Source of the DNA: Polytrichum commune
Lineage: Eukaryota; Streptophyta; Polytrichopsida; Polytrichales; Polytrichaceae
Length of the DNA stretch: 64,000 nt
Direction of reading: 5' to 3'
Assembly (NCBI GenBank): GCA_950295325.1
Contig: OX485803.1
Location: forward strand, 47,695,554-47,759,553
Both the position numbers and the translations under genes were made by a program. Position 1 is the first letter of the stretch. Every line of letters begins with the position of its first letter. The notes beneath the pieces were generated by a model. That model was not told where the DNA came from and did no database searches. It saw nothing but the letters and a program-made list of their open reading frames with translations. This document shows positions 23,331-36,650 of this stretch, one piece after another.

Positions 23331-24371
23331 TTACCTAGGTTGATGAAGAGGTTGATACCATTCCTTGTTCTTCTTTGAGGAAGTAGTTACACAATTTGGG
23401 GATAGGTCCTTGTGAGCAAGAATCCTCCCCACCCTTGAGTGCGTCCTAGTCCGGGTAGGGAATTTTTTTTTCACAACTACTAGTGAACCACTCACACATG
23501 TGATTTTATTCCCTTCAATTGAGAGGGGAGTGGTGTACATGACACCATTTTATAAAGGCATACAAACATTTACATATACTTGAGTTACACACATTGTCAT
23601 TAAAACACCAAGCCTAACAACCTCACCCTTCGATGAATGCTCTAGGTTCTAGATTGCACCATCACTCAAGCACCTATCACATGCACCACGTTGCCCTCTG
23701 CATACACTACCCTTGGCAACCCATTGATACCAAGCTCAACCTTCACTTGCTAGTTGTTGTATCCTTCTTATCACATCCTTCACACTACTTAGCTCCCGTG
23801 CACAACCACTAGCTAGACCCTTTGTAACTGCCCCCATTTCTCAAAAACTTGCGGCACAAATGCAATACAAGACACCCTCCACCCACCTTTGAGACCTAAT
23901 CCAAATGTGGTTGTTAAGCAAGATCACATCTCATGAACAAAATGTAAAATCTCACCCCTCACCAAGATGCAGGAACGCAAACATGTAGTTGCCCAACAAC
24001 ATCCATGCTAACTCAATTAATACGAAGTGGCCTTCTAGCCTTCTTCTAGGGTTGGCCTTTCAAAGTTTCAAGAATTGAGACACATGGAAAGGCAAATGAC
24101 CAACAACCCACCCATAATCATCTCAAAATCTAAGTGATAACAATTGCACCTGATGTGAGTACTTGCGGAAATCACCATCAACACAATGTATAACCCCCAA
24201 GAAGAAAGGACTTGGAGACTTGATCTTCAGCTAGCACCGCTCACAACTTCCAAAACATAAAAACAACAATAAAATAAAGCTCATACCTCACAATGACTCA
24301 CCAGGCCACACACATCACTCACTCTCCAACCTTTACCAATTCCTCACAACAGTCTGAACACGATTGGGCAC
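23331..24371. other. Intergenic, nothing recognised
   Basis: No coding or repeat structure recognised. The left part may be 5' sequence of the LINE. Confidence 0.4.
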
Positions 24372-24374
24372 TAA

Positions 24375-24929
24375 GGGCCAAGTTCCATGTGCCGGTCCCG
24401 GTCTGTTTTTTTCAAAATAAATGGGTGGGCCGGTGAAAAGAGGGTGGTGCCATGTGCCCATCCTTCTCACCCAAGGACCGGTACCCCCCATGGATGGGTG
24501 TCCCACATTTTGTGTTGTGCAAGAACGGGTGCCAAAAGACCGGCGGTCCTAACGGTAACATGAAGGACATGTGCCGGTTAGAAAGCTCCAGTGACCAGAT
24601 TGGCCGGTCACCTAGGGTACACCCTTGGATACTAAAGGCCACTTTGTTCTTCTAATCCCTTCTTTTGAGGAGTACTCCTAGGGAACCGTGTATTTTATGA
24701 TGTTTTTAGAATCTAGATGACCTTCATTGCCGGTGACCTTCATAAAGTGTCATGTCTTGTCACTCACCAAATTTAGTTAGAAAGTAGGAAATCGGAAAAA
24801 ATCGGCACCCCACATAGAAGTACCCCTCCATAAAATGGGTGACATCACCCATTTTTTGGATAATGTCACCCGTTTCTCACCCATTTAAAAAACGGACCGG
24901 GACCGGGACCGGCACATGGAACTTGGCCC
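24375..24929. mobile_element. Tourist-like MITE with TAA target duplication
   Basis: Left terminus GGGCCAAGTTCCATGTGCCG and right terminus CGGCACATGGAACTTGGCCC are perfect inverted repeats, extending imperfectly inward (GTCCCGGTC). TAA flanks both sides (24372-24374 and 24930-24932). The interior carries repeated ACCGG words and no transposase. Confidence 0.88.
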
Positions 24930-24932
24930 TAA

Positions 24933-26739
24933 GTCCCTTCCATCCTCTTGCCTACCTCTTTTTACTAGAATTTGTTTCCTTTTGTGACACCACACTCCCT
25001 TTGACAAAACACCGACACAAAAGTTTCATGTCACACCCAAGAAAAATTCCCTCCACCTCACAATCACTACTCTCTAGCCAAGTTTCGGCAACAATCCTTT
25101 ACTACGTTTTTTTTTTAAAAAAAAATCTTAATTCTCAAATGCTCAATGATGACGAACAAATCGTTGCTTAAATGACCTTCTTGGGTACAAACATTAATTT
25201 TTGACACATGAATGAAGAAGCTTGTGATCCACTGATACTTTAGCGAAGTGCACACTTCCCCTCACATATGACCTCCTTCATCATCCTCACAATATGGCAA
25301 TGGGTGGATAATGTCTCTTTCAATTTGCAACTCGCATCTGAATGATGATCACCACCAACCCATTCCAACTTCCTTACCAAAAATTTAATATACCTCAATT
25401 ATCATTCTTTGAAATATGTGACGATAACACCATAAGTGAGATGGCGCATATAACTTAAGTCACATATAGAAAGAGTCCTTAACAACAGTTCCCACTCCGA
25501 ATGGTAAGGTAGTAGCTCGTGACCCCATCCGGCAGTTATTGATGTCTAAGAGCCTGAGAGCTCTACAACTCTGGAAACGAATTGAGATTTGCACCCACTT
25601 ACAATGAATTGATGTATTGCCTACATCATATTAGATTCAGAGCTTGACATTGTTTGTATTCATCTTTGCAACTCACTACTTTCCAAAGCTCAATCATGGA
25701 GTGCTTAGCAGCAACAACAATCTCATTGCAGAACCACAATCCCTGGTGGTGATCTTGACGATTTTGATGGGCCTTGATTCCAGTCACTGAAGTCTAACGT
25801 AATATCTCCAAAACTACAAAAGATGACTTGCCAAAGCTTATTGTACGTGTAGTACTATTTCCACATCACCTAGTACTACAACCAAAGTTCACATGTAGAG
25901 CGAAGAAGAAAATATTATACCATTGAATCCATATTCTATTCACATGCCACTACTCCATAAGATCTATTGTGCACGGACCACAACAACCGTCACCCTCACG
26001 CAATTATTTCATGCCAAGCTCTCCGCTCAAGAAAAGAACGTCCCTAACCTTTCTACCGATCACTTACATCGGTGATCATAATTTTGAGGTAACGCTCCAA
26101 CTACGGAACAACAACGACAACAACAAATGTTGCAACTAGATTTGAAAAGGAGCCAACAAACATTGCGGTGAGATAATGCAAACAAAATTCAATTCTTCAT
26201 CAAATGGAAAGGTACAATTTCTCCCTGTTGTAGAGCTTCCACCTCCTCACTCCTCCTCAACCACGTTCGAAACCCAATTCAACCCTTGTCCACGATCTCC
26301 GACCAACATGCTCCAATCATAGCGCTTCCATGCCCCCATTCTTGCCACCTCCACAATGTAGAGGCGAACCCACCTACCGCGTTGCTCTCTCTCGCATCTA
26401 CATACAACTTTCTCAATCGTTCTACACAGGAGGTTACAGCCTCTCATTGAGGAAGGGTTTATGGCATGTGCCGTGCCCACTCCTCCTCCAGTATCTTCTC
26501 TGGTTTGGTTTTAATCCCTTGACATAATTCTAGCATTCACACTCCACCTTGTTACCACACGATGGCATTTGGAAGCAATTAAGTTGTGGACTGCAAAATG
26601 TAACACTCCTCCTCCTCCTCCTTCCTAGCACATTGAAATCCTAAAAGATCTGACTCTCCTCACCCAACTCATCACTAGTGTCCACTTCTTCAATCGATTT
26701 CCTTGAAGAAAACACCTCCATTCCCACTGCATTTCCTCA
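24933..26739. other. Intergenic, nothing recognised
   Basis: No coding exon with clear borders and no repeat was recognised. The short ORFs at 26247-26527 are unsupported. Confidence 0.4.
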
Positions 26740-26744
26740 CTCAA

Positions 26745-27723
26745 TGTCGCAACCCTTGTTACCTTCCTTAACAATTTTGATCCATTTTCAACTCTAGCAA
26801 GGGTCACGAACGCTAGCCCTTTGCATTCCGCCATGCTAATTTCGCAGACCTCTTATTTTATAGGAGGGAGACCAACCCTCCTACACTTGCATTCGAGACT
26901 CACTGCTTAATCGGTAATCAATGATAAGATGTGAACTTCCATCCATGGAAGTCCAATCTTTAATTAATCATTGCGTTGCCAGAGCAACACTACAACAACC
27001 CAAGCCATACTAAACAACTATGCCCCCATGTTGGGCCAATGCCCATGAAGGCTGTGTCGTTTGGCCTCGGGTGGGTTTGGCGGCCACACCGCCTCACCCA
27101 TATAAGCCTCTAGGACTTTTGGCAGGGCCCCTACCCCATCGTCAAGAATCTTTTTGTCTCTCTACCAAGAGTTGGGGCCACGTAGACATTTTCCCTTAAC
27201 CGTTGGGGCTAAAAACCCCTAGCAGCTTCAGAACACCATAACTTCCTTGTATGATGTCTAATGCAAATAAACAACCACTCCATTGTCATCTACGCTTCAT
27301 GTAAATGCCGATAGACTCCTCAATTACTCCATTCAAGAAAATATTGAGGAAGTTATACATGTTCAAACCTTGGCAGTCCCGGAAGCCACTACCAGGCCAC
27401 TATTGTATCAGGGCGTTGTCCTGGGAGAGCGCCCCACTCAAATTGCCATCACTTAAATTGCCATATCTCCTAGCTCACACCTCTGATTGAGGTGTTCTTG
27501 AGCATTCTAGATCCACACGCCATAAGCTATGCACATCTTATGGCTTTACCCTTGTGACTTCTAATCTTCGTGGGTGGGAGGTGTTCCCAATGCCCGAGGC
27601 CCTCACCCACACTAGGATCACTTGGGTCCCCTCACCAACAACGGCACAAGTCTCAGGTGTCACTTCGGGATCCCCCTTGTGCCCATGGTGTTTCGGGCAC
27701 TCTTCATGAAGAGGTGTGCAACA
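26745..27723 (+). mobile_element. Solo LTR, family R, copy 2
   Basis: It begins TGTCGCAACCCTTG and ends GGTGTGCAACA. It is flanked by a perfect 5-bp target duplication CTCAA (26740-26744 and 27724-27728). It is collinear with the copies at 7458-8429 and 43055-43991, and no internal retroelement sequence is attached. The duplication shows it inserted as a full element that later collapsed by LTR-LTR recombination. Confidence 0.88.
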
Positions 27724-27728
27724 CTCAA

Positions 27729-28900
27729 CTACTGCACACAAATCTTCCAAATCCATCCTACCTATAACTACAAACAACACTGCTACCACTTCCTCTCCAC
27801 ACCGAGGCAAGGCTTCCGCAGCATCTTCCATCTTCCTCTCTCTCCTTCCTAGGTGTTTCTAATGAGCCCCTCTTCCCCGAGCTCCCAAGACACCTCCCTT
27901 CTTGCTCTTTTTTTTCCCGGCGATGCTTGACATCTTTTGGGGCAACCCGCAAAAAAACCAAGCTACCCCTTGATTTTTTTCTTTTTTTCTTCTGATTTCT
28001 TGCCTCACAACTTGACTTAACTTAAGTTACCTAAACCTTAACTTAACTTGCGTTCCTCTCGCCATCTGAGTGTTTCTTAGGTTCTTGATTTGTTTTCAAC
28101 GTCAAAATTACATTACTCTTGGATTCCTCATGCATGTGGGCACAATCTTGGGCTCATAGTCCTATAGCGCAAATTAGTGCAATTAATATATGCTAAGAGG
28201 AAAGTGGTAGCATGTGAAGTATAAGTTGGATAAGTGGAGAAATTGGGTGGGAAAGAGGATGGGAATTGTATTTGTGAATGGCAAAAGAATTATTTGTTAT
28301 GTGGGTGTATGCCAAATGGAGGTGACAATTCCAGTTTGGAAGTATCGAGTGCATCAACGACGAATATCTTTTGGGAACTTCCATTGAGAGAGGGCATTGG
28401 GGGTCTTGGTTTAGTTTCTACGTTGCCTCCGATATATAGTAAGGTGCTAAAAACAACACCTATAAATGCCTCTCAATCACCAACACCCTTCTACCTTGAA
28501 AATTTCCCATGGAAGAGGAGCGTCGGGGCCCAAAGAGTGAGGGGTTTAGGTGCTATTAGTGGTGTCACCGCAAAACCGGCCTCCTCTACCTCCATATAGG
28601 GTAGGTAACGGACTCCACTCTATCTTGGTTGATTCAAGGTGGGGTCAAGGTGGCTTGTCAATGTCTATTCTAGCCATTGTATTCTCGGCGCGCCGGGGGG
28701 GGGGGGGGGGGGGGGGCCGATCGGTTAGGGGTACAAAGGGGGTTGGTTATGGGCACAAAGAGGTTGGGATGCAAGGGGACGGTTTTACAACCGAACCAGG
28801 TGGGATCATGAAGGCCATTTTGGGCTTTGATCTGGGTTGGGTTTAGTACCCAACTATGTTGTGTTGGTTCTAAACAATCATGTGTTGGTTCTAGGTAATG
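27729..28900. other. Intergenic with a G22 homopolymer
   Basis: No gene recognised. A run of 22 G at 28695-28716 sits next to GGCGCGCC. Confidence 0.4.
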
Positions 28901-29760
28901 GAGGTGGGGGCCCTCATCATATGCAAGGTCATCATATAAAAAGCCTAGGGGTCAGTGTAAGGAAGCTAGTGGTTTTGACTTTAATTTTTTTATCCAATAT
29001 TCATTTGAGGCCAATTTATTTTCATCATACTTTTGTTTATCTAAGGCAAATAATGCTTAAACCAATTATGGAAGTTGTTGTACATACATATGGCTATGTG
29101 GTTAATGCTATATTCAGTGTATGGTGTGAGGATGGGGATTATGTTAGGATGTTTTGGGTTAATTATGTAGGTGTGTGGCTTGTTGTTTTGTTTGAGTAGG
29201 AAGAGTAGTGGTTCTTAGGTGTAGGGGTTGTTGGGTGTTGGGGGTGTCGTAGTGTGGCGGTGTTGTGGTGGTTACCAACAATGTTTTGAAGGTATAAGTT
29301 GTTATAAGGGTTGGGTTCTCTATTATTTTTATAATTCTTGGTAGATTTATAGGTGGTGCTTGTGGTGGTGAGGGGTGCGTGGATTGAATGGTATGTATGC
29401 TCATTTCTAGATAACAAAGGTGTGAGAATGAATGCATTTTTTGTGTTGTGTTGGTGTTAGTAGAGTTGATTGCTTTAGAAAGGGAATTGTGTTCAATGTT
29501 TGCCAATGGTTGTTGAATGTTAAGCTCTTTGTGTTTTTTGGGTGGCCATTTGTGTTGAAATGTTTGTTCGATTTTGTCATTTATGACAAAAGGGTTGCTT
29601 TGTATATTTGTATTTTTCCTTGTGATTGGTTGTGCAATATGATAGTGTTTGCTCTATGGAGGGGTAAGTTTGTGGAGTCATTGTATGTGTTATTCAATGG
29701 GTTATGTGTAGGTGGGAGTTGTGGGCTTTGAGGAAACTCATTGTTGGTTTCTCGTTAGCA
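28901..29760 (-). other. Strand-asymmetric tract, possible LINE fragment
   Basis: The plus strand is strongly G/T-rich, as in the coding part of the LINE at 20995-23330, so the minus strand is A/C-rich and has long Thr/Pro/His-rich open frames (for example 29159-29506). No RT or endonuclease motif is visible. It may be an old 5' part of a related LINE. Confidence 0.25.
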
Positions 29761-30129
29761 TGTTGTTTTAGACTAGATTTGTGATTGGGATTTTAGACAT
29801 TAAGATCATGTGCATGGACTTTATAGGAGGAAATTGGTTTATGAGTACACAAGTGTTAAAAAACACTCGTCACTCTCATCGCTTAGCGTTACATCCTCTT
29901 CTGCAATTCTTCGCCATTCACTCCCAAGTTCGTTCATTCTTCGCCATGGCACCCTTGAGTGCTTGATTACAATCCCAACAACTTAACTACAAGTTCCCCC
30001 CCTTGATATCACCTTATGATGCCTTGTAGTCAACTCCCTAGCTAAATGCTCATTACCTAATTAACATTAGGTAATATTCTTATTAACTAACTATGACCCA
30101 ATCTAATGTCCCAGCTGTCTAACTTCTGA

Positions 30130-30285
30130 ACCCAATACTGTATTTCCAGCAACTAAATACTATATTTCCAACAACTAACCCTCCGACTAAATACTGTATT
30201 TCCAGCAACTAACCCTCTGACTAAATACTGTATTTCCAGCAACTAAATATTGTAGTTCCAACAACTAAATACTGTATTTCCCAAA
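30130..30285 (+). repeat. Minisatellite of ACTAAATACTGTATTTCCAGCA units
   Basis: About six imperfect copies of 'actaaatactgtatttccagcaactaa', some with a 'ccctctg' spacer, repeat at 22-45 bp intervals. Confidence 0.75.
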
Positions 30286-30289
30286 GCTC

Positions 30290-31879
30290 TAAGAGTTCAA
30301 CTCCTTAGAGGAGAGAGAGCTTTAAACTCAACATGAATGTGAATGCTACAATTCTAAATGCTATGATTCCAAACACTATAAATCTTAATATCATGAATCT
30401 AAATTCTATAAGTCATATACAACAAGCTAAGCTCTAAATGTCTCAACCAAAGACTATTCCTAACAAATGTCAAATTAATTTCAAGGTGAATTAGTCTTGG
30501 TTCTTCACCTTGAGACCTTGCACGCACATGTGCTCCGTTCTTGCTTTCCACACCCATACTTATAACACGTGGGATGCCAAGGAGCACGAAGGAAAGAGGA
30601 TGAGAGAGGGATAAGTGAGGATTTTGTATAGTGAGTTGACTTTGATACTTTGTAGACTCTCATCCTATCCTCTAAGTCTTCAACTCTTAAACCAACAACT
30701 TAGGTCCTAATTCAAACATTTAAATCAAGGAGCTACCCTTGGTTCACTATACACTACGCTCACTTAACTAAGGAATTTTCTTCACACCCCTAAACTTTTA
30801 ATCAACTACTCCACACGAGCCTAAGATCTAAACATAACTTCATTCAAGCTTCACTTTTTTTATATTTTTGTGAATAATCATAAAACATCAAAACATAACT
30901 TCTAATGATTTCGAAGAGTTAAGAACACATGTGAGCACCATTTTGGGCTCACATGTGGCCTCTTCACAAAGTGGTTTTTAAAAATGACTAAATATATTTA
31001 ATTTTAAAATAATAATGATGTCGTTTCATTGATAGTGGGAGATGTGAGTTGAGAGGTCTTGTACAAATTACGCATAGAATTGCTCTATATGAGCAAAAAC
31101 ATGTTTGGTGATAGTCGCGGTGATCCTTTGTTCCATCTTATCTTCATGTGAATTAATCTTGTTTTTTGAAATTTTGATTCTTCTTGTCATTTGGAAGGAA
31201 CGAAGTCTAATAAGGAAAAAAACAATGTGCCCTCCCCCTTGATGTTAGTGATATTGTACATCTCAATTGTGTTTGCCAATGCCTTATTATAATTCCCGAT
31301 CCGTAGTTTCTTTAAGATCTTTAGTGTTGGTTTCTATGTGCCGGTGATGTTGTGCTTGTAACCATTGAAATTGATGAAACCCTTACCGTATCAAATAATT
31401 TTCGTGTGCATGCACAAACAAATGAGTTGTCCTTGAATGTGATATTGTTTCTTATTTCTTCATCTCCACAAAGTGGATTTCTTTGATACTCGCATTGGAT
31501 ATTATGTTTGTTGAAGGTGGTGAAAAAACTTGCATGTGTGTCTTGTTTCGAAATCTAAGAAATTGTCGGTGTAAGGGCGAGATCCATGGTTGTTTGTTCT
31601 TGCTCCTACACTCTCATCCATTTCTCCTTCTTGGGTGTAGTTTGGAAGAAGACGTTTTCTCAAAAAGTACATCATCTATAATAACACCACAAATCCATAA
31701 ATCAAGAAAAAAGACTTGGCTCAACCCTCAATGTACACAACATGCACCCAAACCCAACCCCTCAAATCCTTAGCAAGCACTTGCCATGAAACCCACAACA
31801 ATGCAAGACTAGGGCATTCCAAAATAAGACCGACAAAAATAATCAAAGAGGAGCGCCATGGTTGAATAACCAACCCTCG
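30290..31879. other. Intergenic, nothing recognised
   Basis: AT-rich. The 96-codon plus-strand ORF at 31483-31773 has no recognisable motif. Confidence 0.4.
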
Positions 31880-32745
31880 GAGCACTATCCACTTCCAAAT
31901 GCACTCCTAAATAGATAGCATTCAAATTCTATTTGTTTAGCGTGCACTTGGTGATCCGCCACCTGACACCAGACCCAAAAAATACCTTATAAAAAGTGGC
32001 TAAGGGCCGGTTCACACTATGCCCAAGTCGAGAGGAGAAGCGTCACTTTTCTAGACCAAACTATATCGAGAGGAGAAGCCTTTGGGTTGGAAAAGTATAT
32101 TAAAATAATCCACGGCTAAAAATGTTCGGCCTCTCGACAGAAGTTTGGGTCGAGTATTTTGCTCGACCCAAACTTGGCTCGAGAGGCCGAACTCTTCCCG
32201 CCATATTTTCCTAAAAGTGTTGCCACCTAGGCTCTTTTGGAGGCGACGTCCTTTGGACTTTGGCCTCTAGTGTGAAGGCCGAGAGGACGGACTTTGGACA
32301 TTTTTGCATTTTCAGTGGTCAAAACGCTTCTCCTCTCGAAGTTTGGCCATAGTGTGAACCGGCCCTAAGTTCTTCAACCCCACATTTTCAGGATAACCAC
32401 CATTTCCAAATGCATTCCCAAATGGGCAGCATTCAAATGCTATGTTTTAAAGCTTGTATATGGTGATCATTCACCTAGAATCGAATCCCAAACAATCATT
32501 CAAAAAATGGCCAAGTTCTTGAGCTCCACTTTTTTAGGATGACCACCACCTTTGAATGCACTCCCGAATAAAAAGCATTTAAAAGCTATGTTATTTACCA
32601 CGCATTTGGCAATCCTCTATACAAGACCAAACCTTAGAACTTTGTTAAAAATAATGGTCAACTTCTTGAACTAATCCATATATAATTAACTACCACCACT
32701 AAATGCACTGCCAAATAGATAATATTTAAATAATATTTTAAAAGA
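31880..32745. repeat. Diverged tandem array of about 140-bp units, split by a MITE
   Basis: The motif 'ccac..ccaaatgcactccc.aat....agcatt.aaa..ctatgtt' recurs near 31887, 32398, 32547 and 32695, each followed by a '..ggtgatc..' or '..ggcaatcc..' part and 'aa.ggc.aagttcttga'. The first unit is interrupted by the MITE at 32004-32365. Confidence 0.6.
32004..32365. mobile_element. Tourist-like MITE with TAA target duplication
   Basis: Left terminus GGGCCGGTTCACACTATG and right terminus CATAGTGTGAACCGGCCC are perfect inverted repeats, flanked by TAA (32001-32003 and 32366-32368). The subterminal TCGAGAGGAGAAGC is repeated. It is 362 bp and non-coding. It inserted in one unit of a ~140-bp tandem array. 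Confidence 0.88.
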
Positions 32746-34640
32746 TTGTATTTATCATATATTAGCAAAATTTGACGAACATCCTGCAAAGTAATCCATA
32801 GACTCACATCTACTATGTGAAAATTATTCATGTAGCCGAAAATTGAGGGGATGTGCTAAATATAAACTAGACTACATAGTTATAGGCCCCTTACTCATGT
32901 TGTTCTAGTTTCATTCTTTTGTGATAGGAGTTGTTTAATTATGTATTTTTGGGGTAAAACCATAATTTTTGCAAGGCTCAAAAAAATAATTTCATTCTTT
33001 TTTAATTAGAAACTAGACATCATGAATTGAAATCATGAAACTACAAAGTGACTGCAAGCTACAAATACAATATTTATTTCACAAGTGGCATTTTTGGTCA
33101 ACATGTCTTGCGAGATAAAAATATTTCATGAGGTACAAATTGTAACCTTAGATTAAAGTTTTTGATCAAAGCTTCAAAGTTGGTAGACAAAATAAATTAC
33201 ATAGATAGTCCATGTTCTCCTTCTATCTAGAAGCATTGTCTTATGTTTGACAAAAAAATAGATGAGCACCTAACATACTATTGTCCTACCTAATTACACA
33301 AATCTTTCTATCTTTAGGTTGCTTTGACACTCCCAAGTCTTAGATTCAAATTGAAAATGTATCAAATTTTTTTACATGCCTTTGATGCTAGAATCAAATA
33401 TTCATTGATTCATGGTCCCATGATGCAAAGGTTTATTTAAACTAGTGTCAACACTAATTTCTCACATGATTAACCGAGTTGTTTGTGTCAACATTGCTTT
33501 AAAATAATTAAAATTGATTGGTTGTTGCATAAATGGAAGTAGGAATGGCAAAGTCACCAGGTGGCTCACTATTGGCAGCTGCAAGTATGAAGGTGATGGT
33601 GACCTTCTATTGACAAGCCCTTGGAAGATTCTTTATCACTGCGGTGTGCAGTTTATGCTTGGGCCTTGTCCTTAGTTGATGGTGGTATGAATTCAAGGTT
33701 TGCCCTTCTCTCATGAGGAAATTTTTGGTTGGACCTTGTTGGGTTTTGAGGATATGGATTTTAGTCTTGCATCCTAATTTGTCATATTGTGTTTTGGTCA
33801 TCCAAATGAAAATGGGCTTTAAATAGGTCCAAGACTGTGAGTTGTAGGGTTTGTTATCCCAAGTTCTTGTTGCTTTGCGATGTGAGTGTACTATGTTGTG
33901 ATTGTTTGTGCAAGGTCTTTAAATTGTGTGCACATTGCATGTTTTGAATTTTTGATAGCCCATCTTGCTCAACATGAAAGATGTTTTCCCATGATATGCC
34001 TTCAAGAAAAGAGATTCTCTGTGCATGTGAGTCAATTGTAAGATAGAACAAAAATGTGTTGCAATTGTTGTGTGTAGATCTTGTTTGGGATTGCATTATG
34101 AGGTTCATTGTTGTTTCTTTGGTCTTTGCTATGACTTGCCACAACATTGGAGTGCGTGGGTCCCTTGGAGAAAGGAGATGGTGAACAAATAGTATGTTTT
34201 TGCCTTAATTCACAGTGGGAGAAAGAAGAGGTGTAGAGGTTGTTGAGTTTTTGTATTATACTTGCCCTTTTTAGTGAAGTATGTTTTGTGTTTATTTGTC
34301 CAACCTTGTTATTTTCTTTTCTATTTTTTTCTTGAGAGGTTCAACTATACTATTACAAGAGTCATTGAGTACAACGTCATTTGCAATAGTCATATGGGAC
34401 ACCCTGTATATCTTAACAAAATGAATTGTGTGATTGGCCGAGACTTGAAGTTGCAAAGGGTTGGCATGCTTTGTAGGGAACCAACAAGTGGACCCCGTGA
34501 GGAAGAAGGCAACATCATGCGCTTGGGTGATGATTTGACAATCTCGTATTGTATGTTTGCTTGCTTTGATCAAGGGGAATATTGGTGATTTGAGGTCGCT
34601 TTCATTTGAGGATAATATCGATGTGTTGTGTTTTTGGTTG
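32746..34640. other. Intergenic, nothing recognised
   Basis: Short open frames on both strands near 33607-34588 overlap each other and show no domain. No exon model can be supported. Confidence 0.35.
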
Positions 34641-34646
34641 GTTGGT

Positions 34647-34745
34647 GTGTGTGTGTGTGTGTGTGTTTTATTTTATTTTATTTTAGTTTACTTTACTTTA
34701 CTTTTTGGGGAGGGGGAGGGGGAGGGGGAGGGGGAGGGGGAGGGG
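34647..34745 (+). repeat. Compound microsatellite (GT)n-(TTTTA)n-(GAGGGG)n
   Basis: (GT)n at about 34647-34666, then TTTTA/TTTAC units, then (GAGGGG)n to about 34745. It makes a low-complexity Gly-Glu ORF that is not real. Confidence 0.85.
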
Positions 34746-36300
34746 TGATATTTTTAGCATAATTTGAATTTTTGGTTTTCTGTATGTAGCTTCCAAAATC
34801 ATGGCTCCAAGAAACATGAGGGAAACTGCTTATGCATAGGGACAACGGTGAGCTTGAACAACTTTGAAATGTCTTGAGGCTTCCGTTATAATTTCTATTC
34901 ATGGAATTGACATCGATGTTTGTTTTGGTAGAAATGAGGAGGTTTCTACAGGAGCATTATATCTTGCATGTTTATGTATTATGCAAAGCATAGGTTCTCT
35001 CACTCACAAGCACTTTCAAATGGTTGTCAAGGGTTATTTTAGTCATGTCATGAAGAACATCATGGTGTCTCCTAGGTGGGAGTAGAATCCTCATGTTGGT
35101 CATATTGTGTCTTTAAAAATGAAAAGATGAAGGCTTGGACACATTCTTGAGTATGGTTGGTTATTGTTTGAAGGACAATGGGGAGGACTATTTTGAGTTT
35201 GTTGTTCATCATAACGCTTTTTTTAAAGATACAAATGAAGGCAAATTGGAGTATGCAAGGTTTGAAGAATAGGGTGAGCTTGTCACGCAACAACATCTTA
35301 TAGGGGATCCACCAATGGGCAAGACTTCAAATGAAAAAGCATTTGGGTGTAAGCTTATCCGGTGCATTGTATCACATGTGCAAGAGTGGCACATGTGAGG
35401 AGGGTTGCCTTCATCTAGAGGATAATCGTGGATCCTTGTAACACAAAATGAAAGATATTTCCCCCCCCCCAAAAAAAAAATTATACTATTAGTGGTGTTT
35501 CAATGAGATACTTGAGTGTTCAACATTTTGCATTTAACCACATGGTTGAAGAAAGAGATATAGATCATACATTGCATGACGATGATTTAGTTGCAATGGA
35601 TGCATCTGGTAGAGATGCTACACTCATAGGTTTGCGAGATATGGAGGGAAAAAAGTTGAGAGGTTGGTGTGGTAGAAATCGACACTCCTTGATAGAGGCA
35701 CCTTGCAACTAATGGCAATAGATCAACAACAAAGTTGCAATGTTAGCAAGGCGGTGCTAGTGTGGCCGCCAATCCCAACACATGTATTTTTATTTTTTTA
35801 TTTTTTTATTTTTGTTTGTTTCAAACACATTTATAATCTAGCTCTTTGCAAAGCTTTACCATTATTGGGTTTGATAGCGCTTCTTGACATATGTCCCTTG
35901 TATATTTATCTGCTAGGGGGTTACCTCAAGATAACAAAGAAGAGGTTTTAAGAAGGCCTTATGTAAACATTTTTGTTTTACTTCTGTAATATGTGTGTGT
36001 ATATGTAATTTAATGTAATAGATAGTGTTTTTTTGCAATGTAAACATACGAGTTTCATTTACTTTTGCACATGAATACCTTTCCAATATGCTCCTTGCAT
36101 GGGTGAGTTATTCTAACAAACTACTATGGACCCCATATGTTAGCACCATGGGACTTGAGCAAAATCTCACATCAACTAAAAAATTTGCAATAATTATCTT
36201 GTCACTTTTATTAATTGGACACTTCTGAATTATAGAGTGTTGTATGGTAAGGTTTAAAATAAACACCAAAGATATTACATTATTTATAATGTTTAGTGCC
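34746..36300. other. Intergenic, nothing recognised
   Basis: A C10A10 run lies at 35461-35480. ORFs of 60-87 codons occur on both strands without recognisable motifs. Confidence 0.4.
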
Positions 36301-36650
36301 ACCGGCTTAGTAGTGTCACTTGCCCTATTATGAGGTTAATGTGTAGGTTACACTAATAATCAACAACTTGTCATTAAGTGTAACCACATGACACTTGGTA
36401 GAGTGCGCTTACTGATATCTTGATATTAAAATGTTTAAAAGTGTTATGAGGTTTGTGCCTAGGTTACATAATCGCCAACAAGCTATTCATATGTATAAAT
36501 ACATGACATTTGGCATTAAGTTGTTCAATATTATCTCCCTCTTGCCAACTAAAATGTAAACAAATGATGCTTGTCATTAGTATCCTCAATGTTATCTTCC
36601 ACTTGCTTACTAAATTATAAATGCATGACACTTGGCATTAGTGTGCTTAA
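36300..36650 (+). repeat. Diverged tandem copies around ACATGACACTTGGCATTA
   Basis: 'acatgacacttgg', 'acatgacatttggcatta', 'atgatgcttgtcatta' and 'gcatgacacttggcatta' recur at about 36386, 36502, 36565 and 36623, with similar flanks ('aatgttatcttcc.cttgc'). Confidence 0.5.

Noticed and set aside
34557-34902. Gly/Glu-rich and poly-Pro ORFs
   Set aside because: They are translations of a (GAGGGG)n microsatellite.
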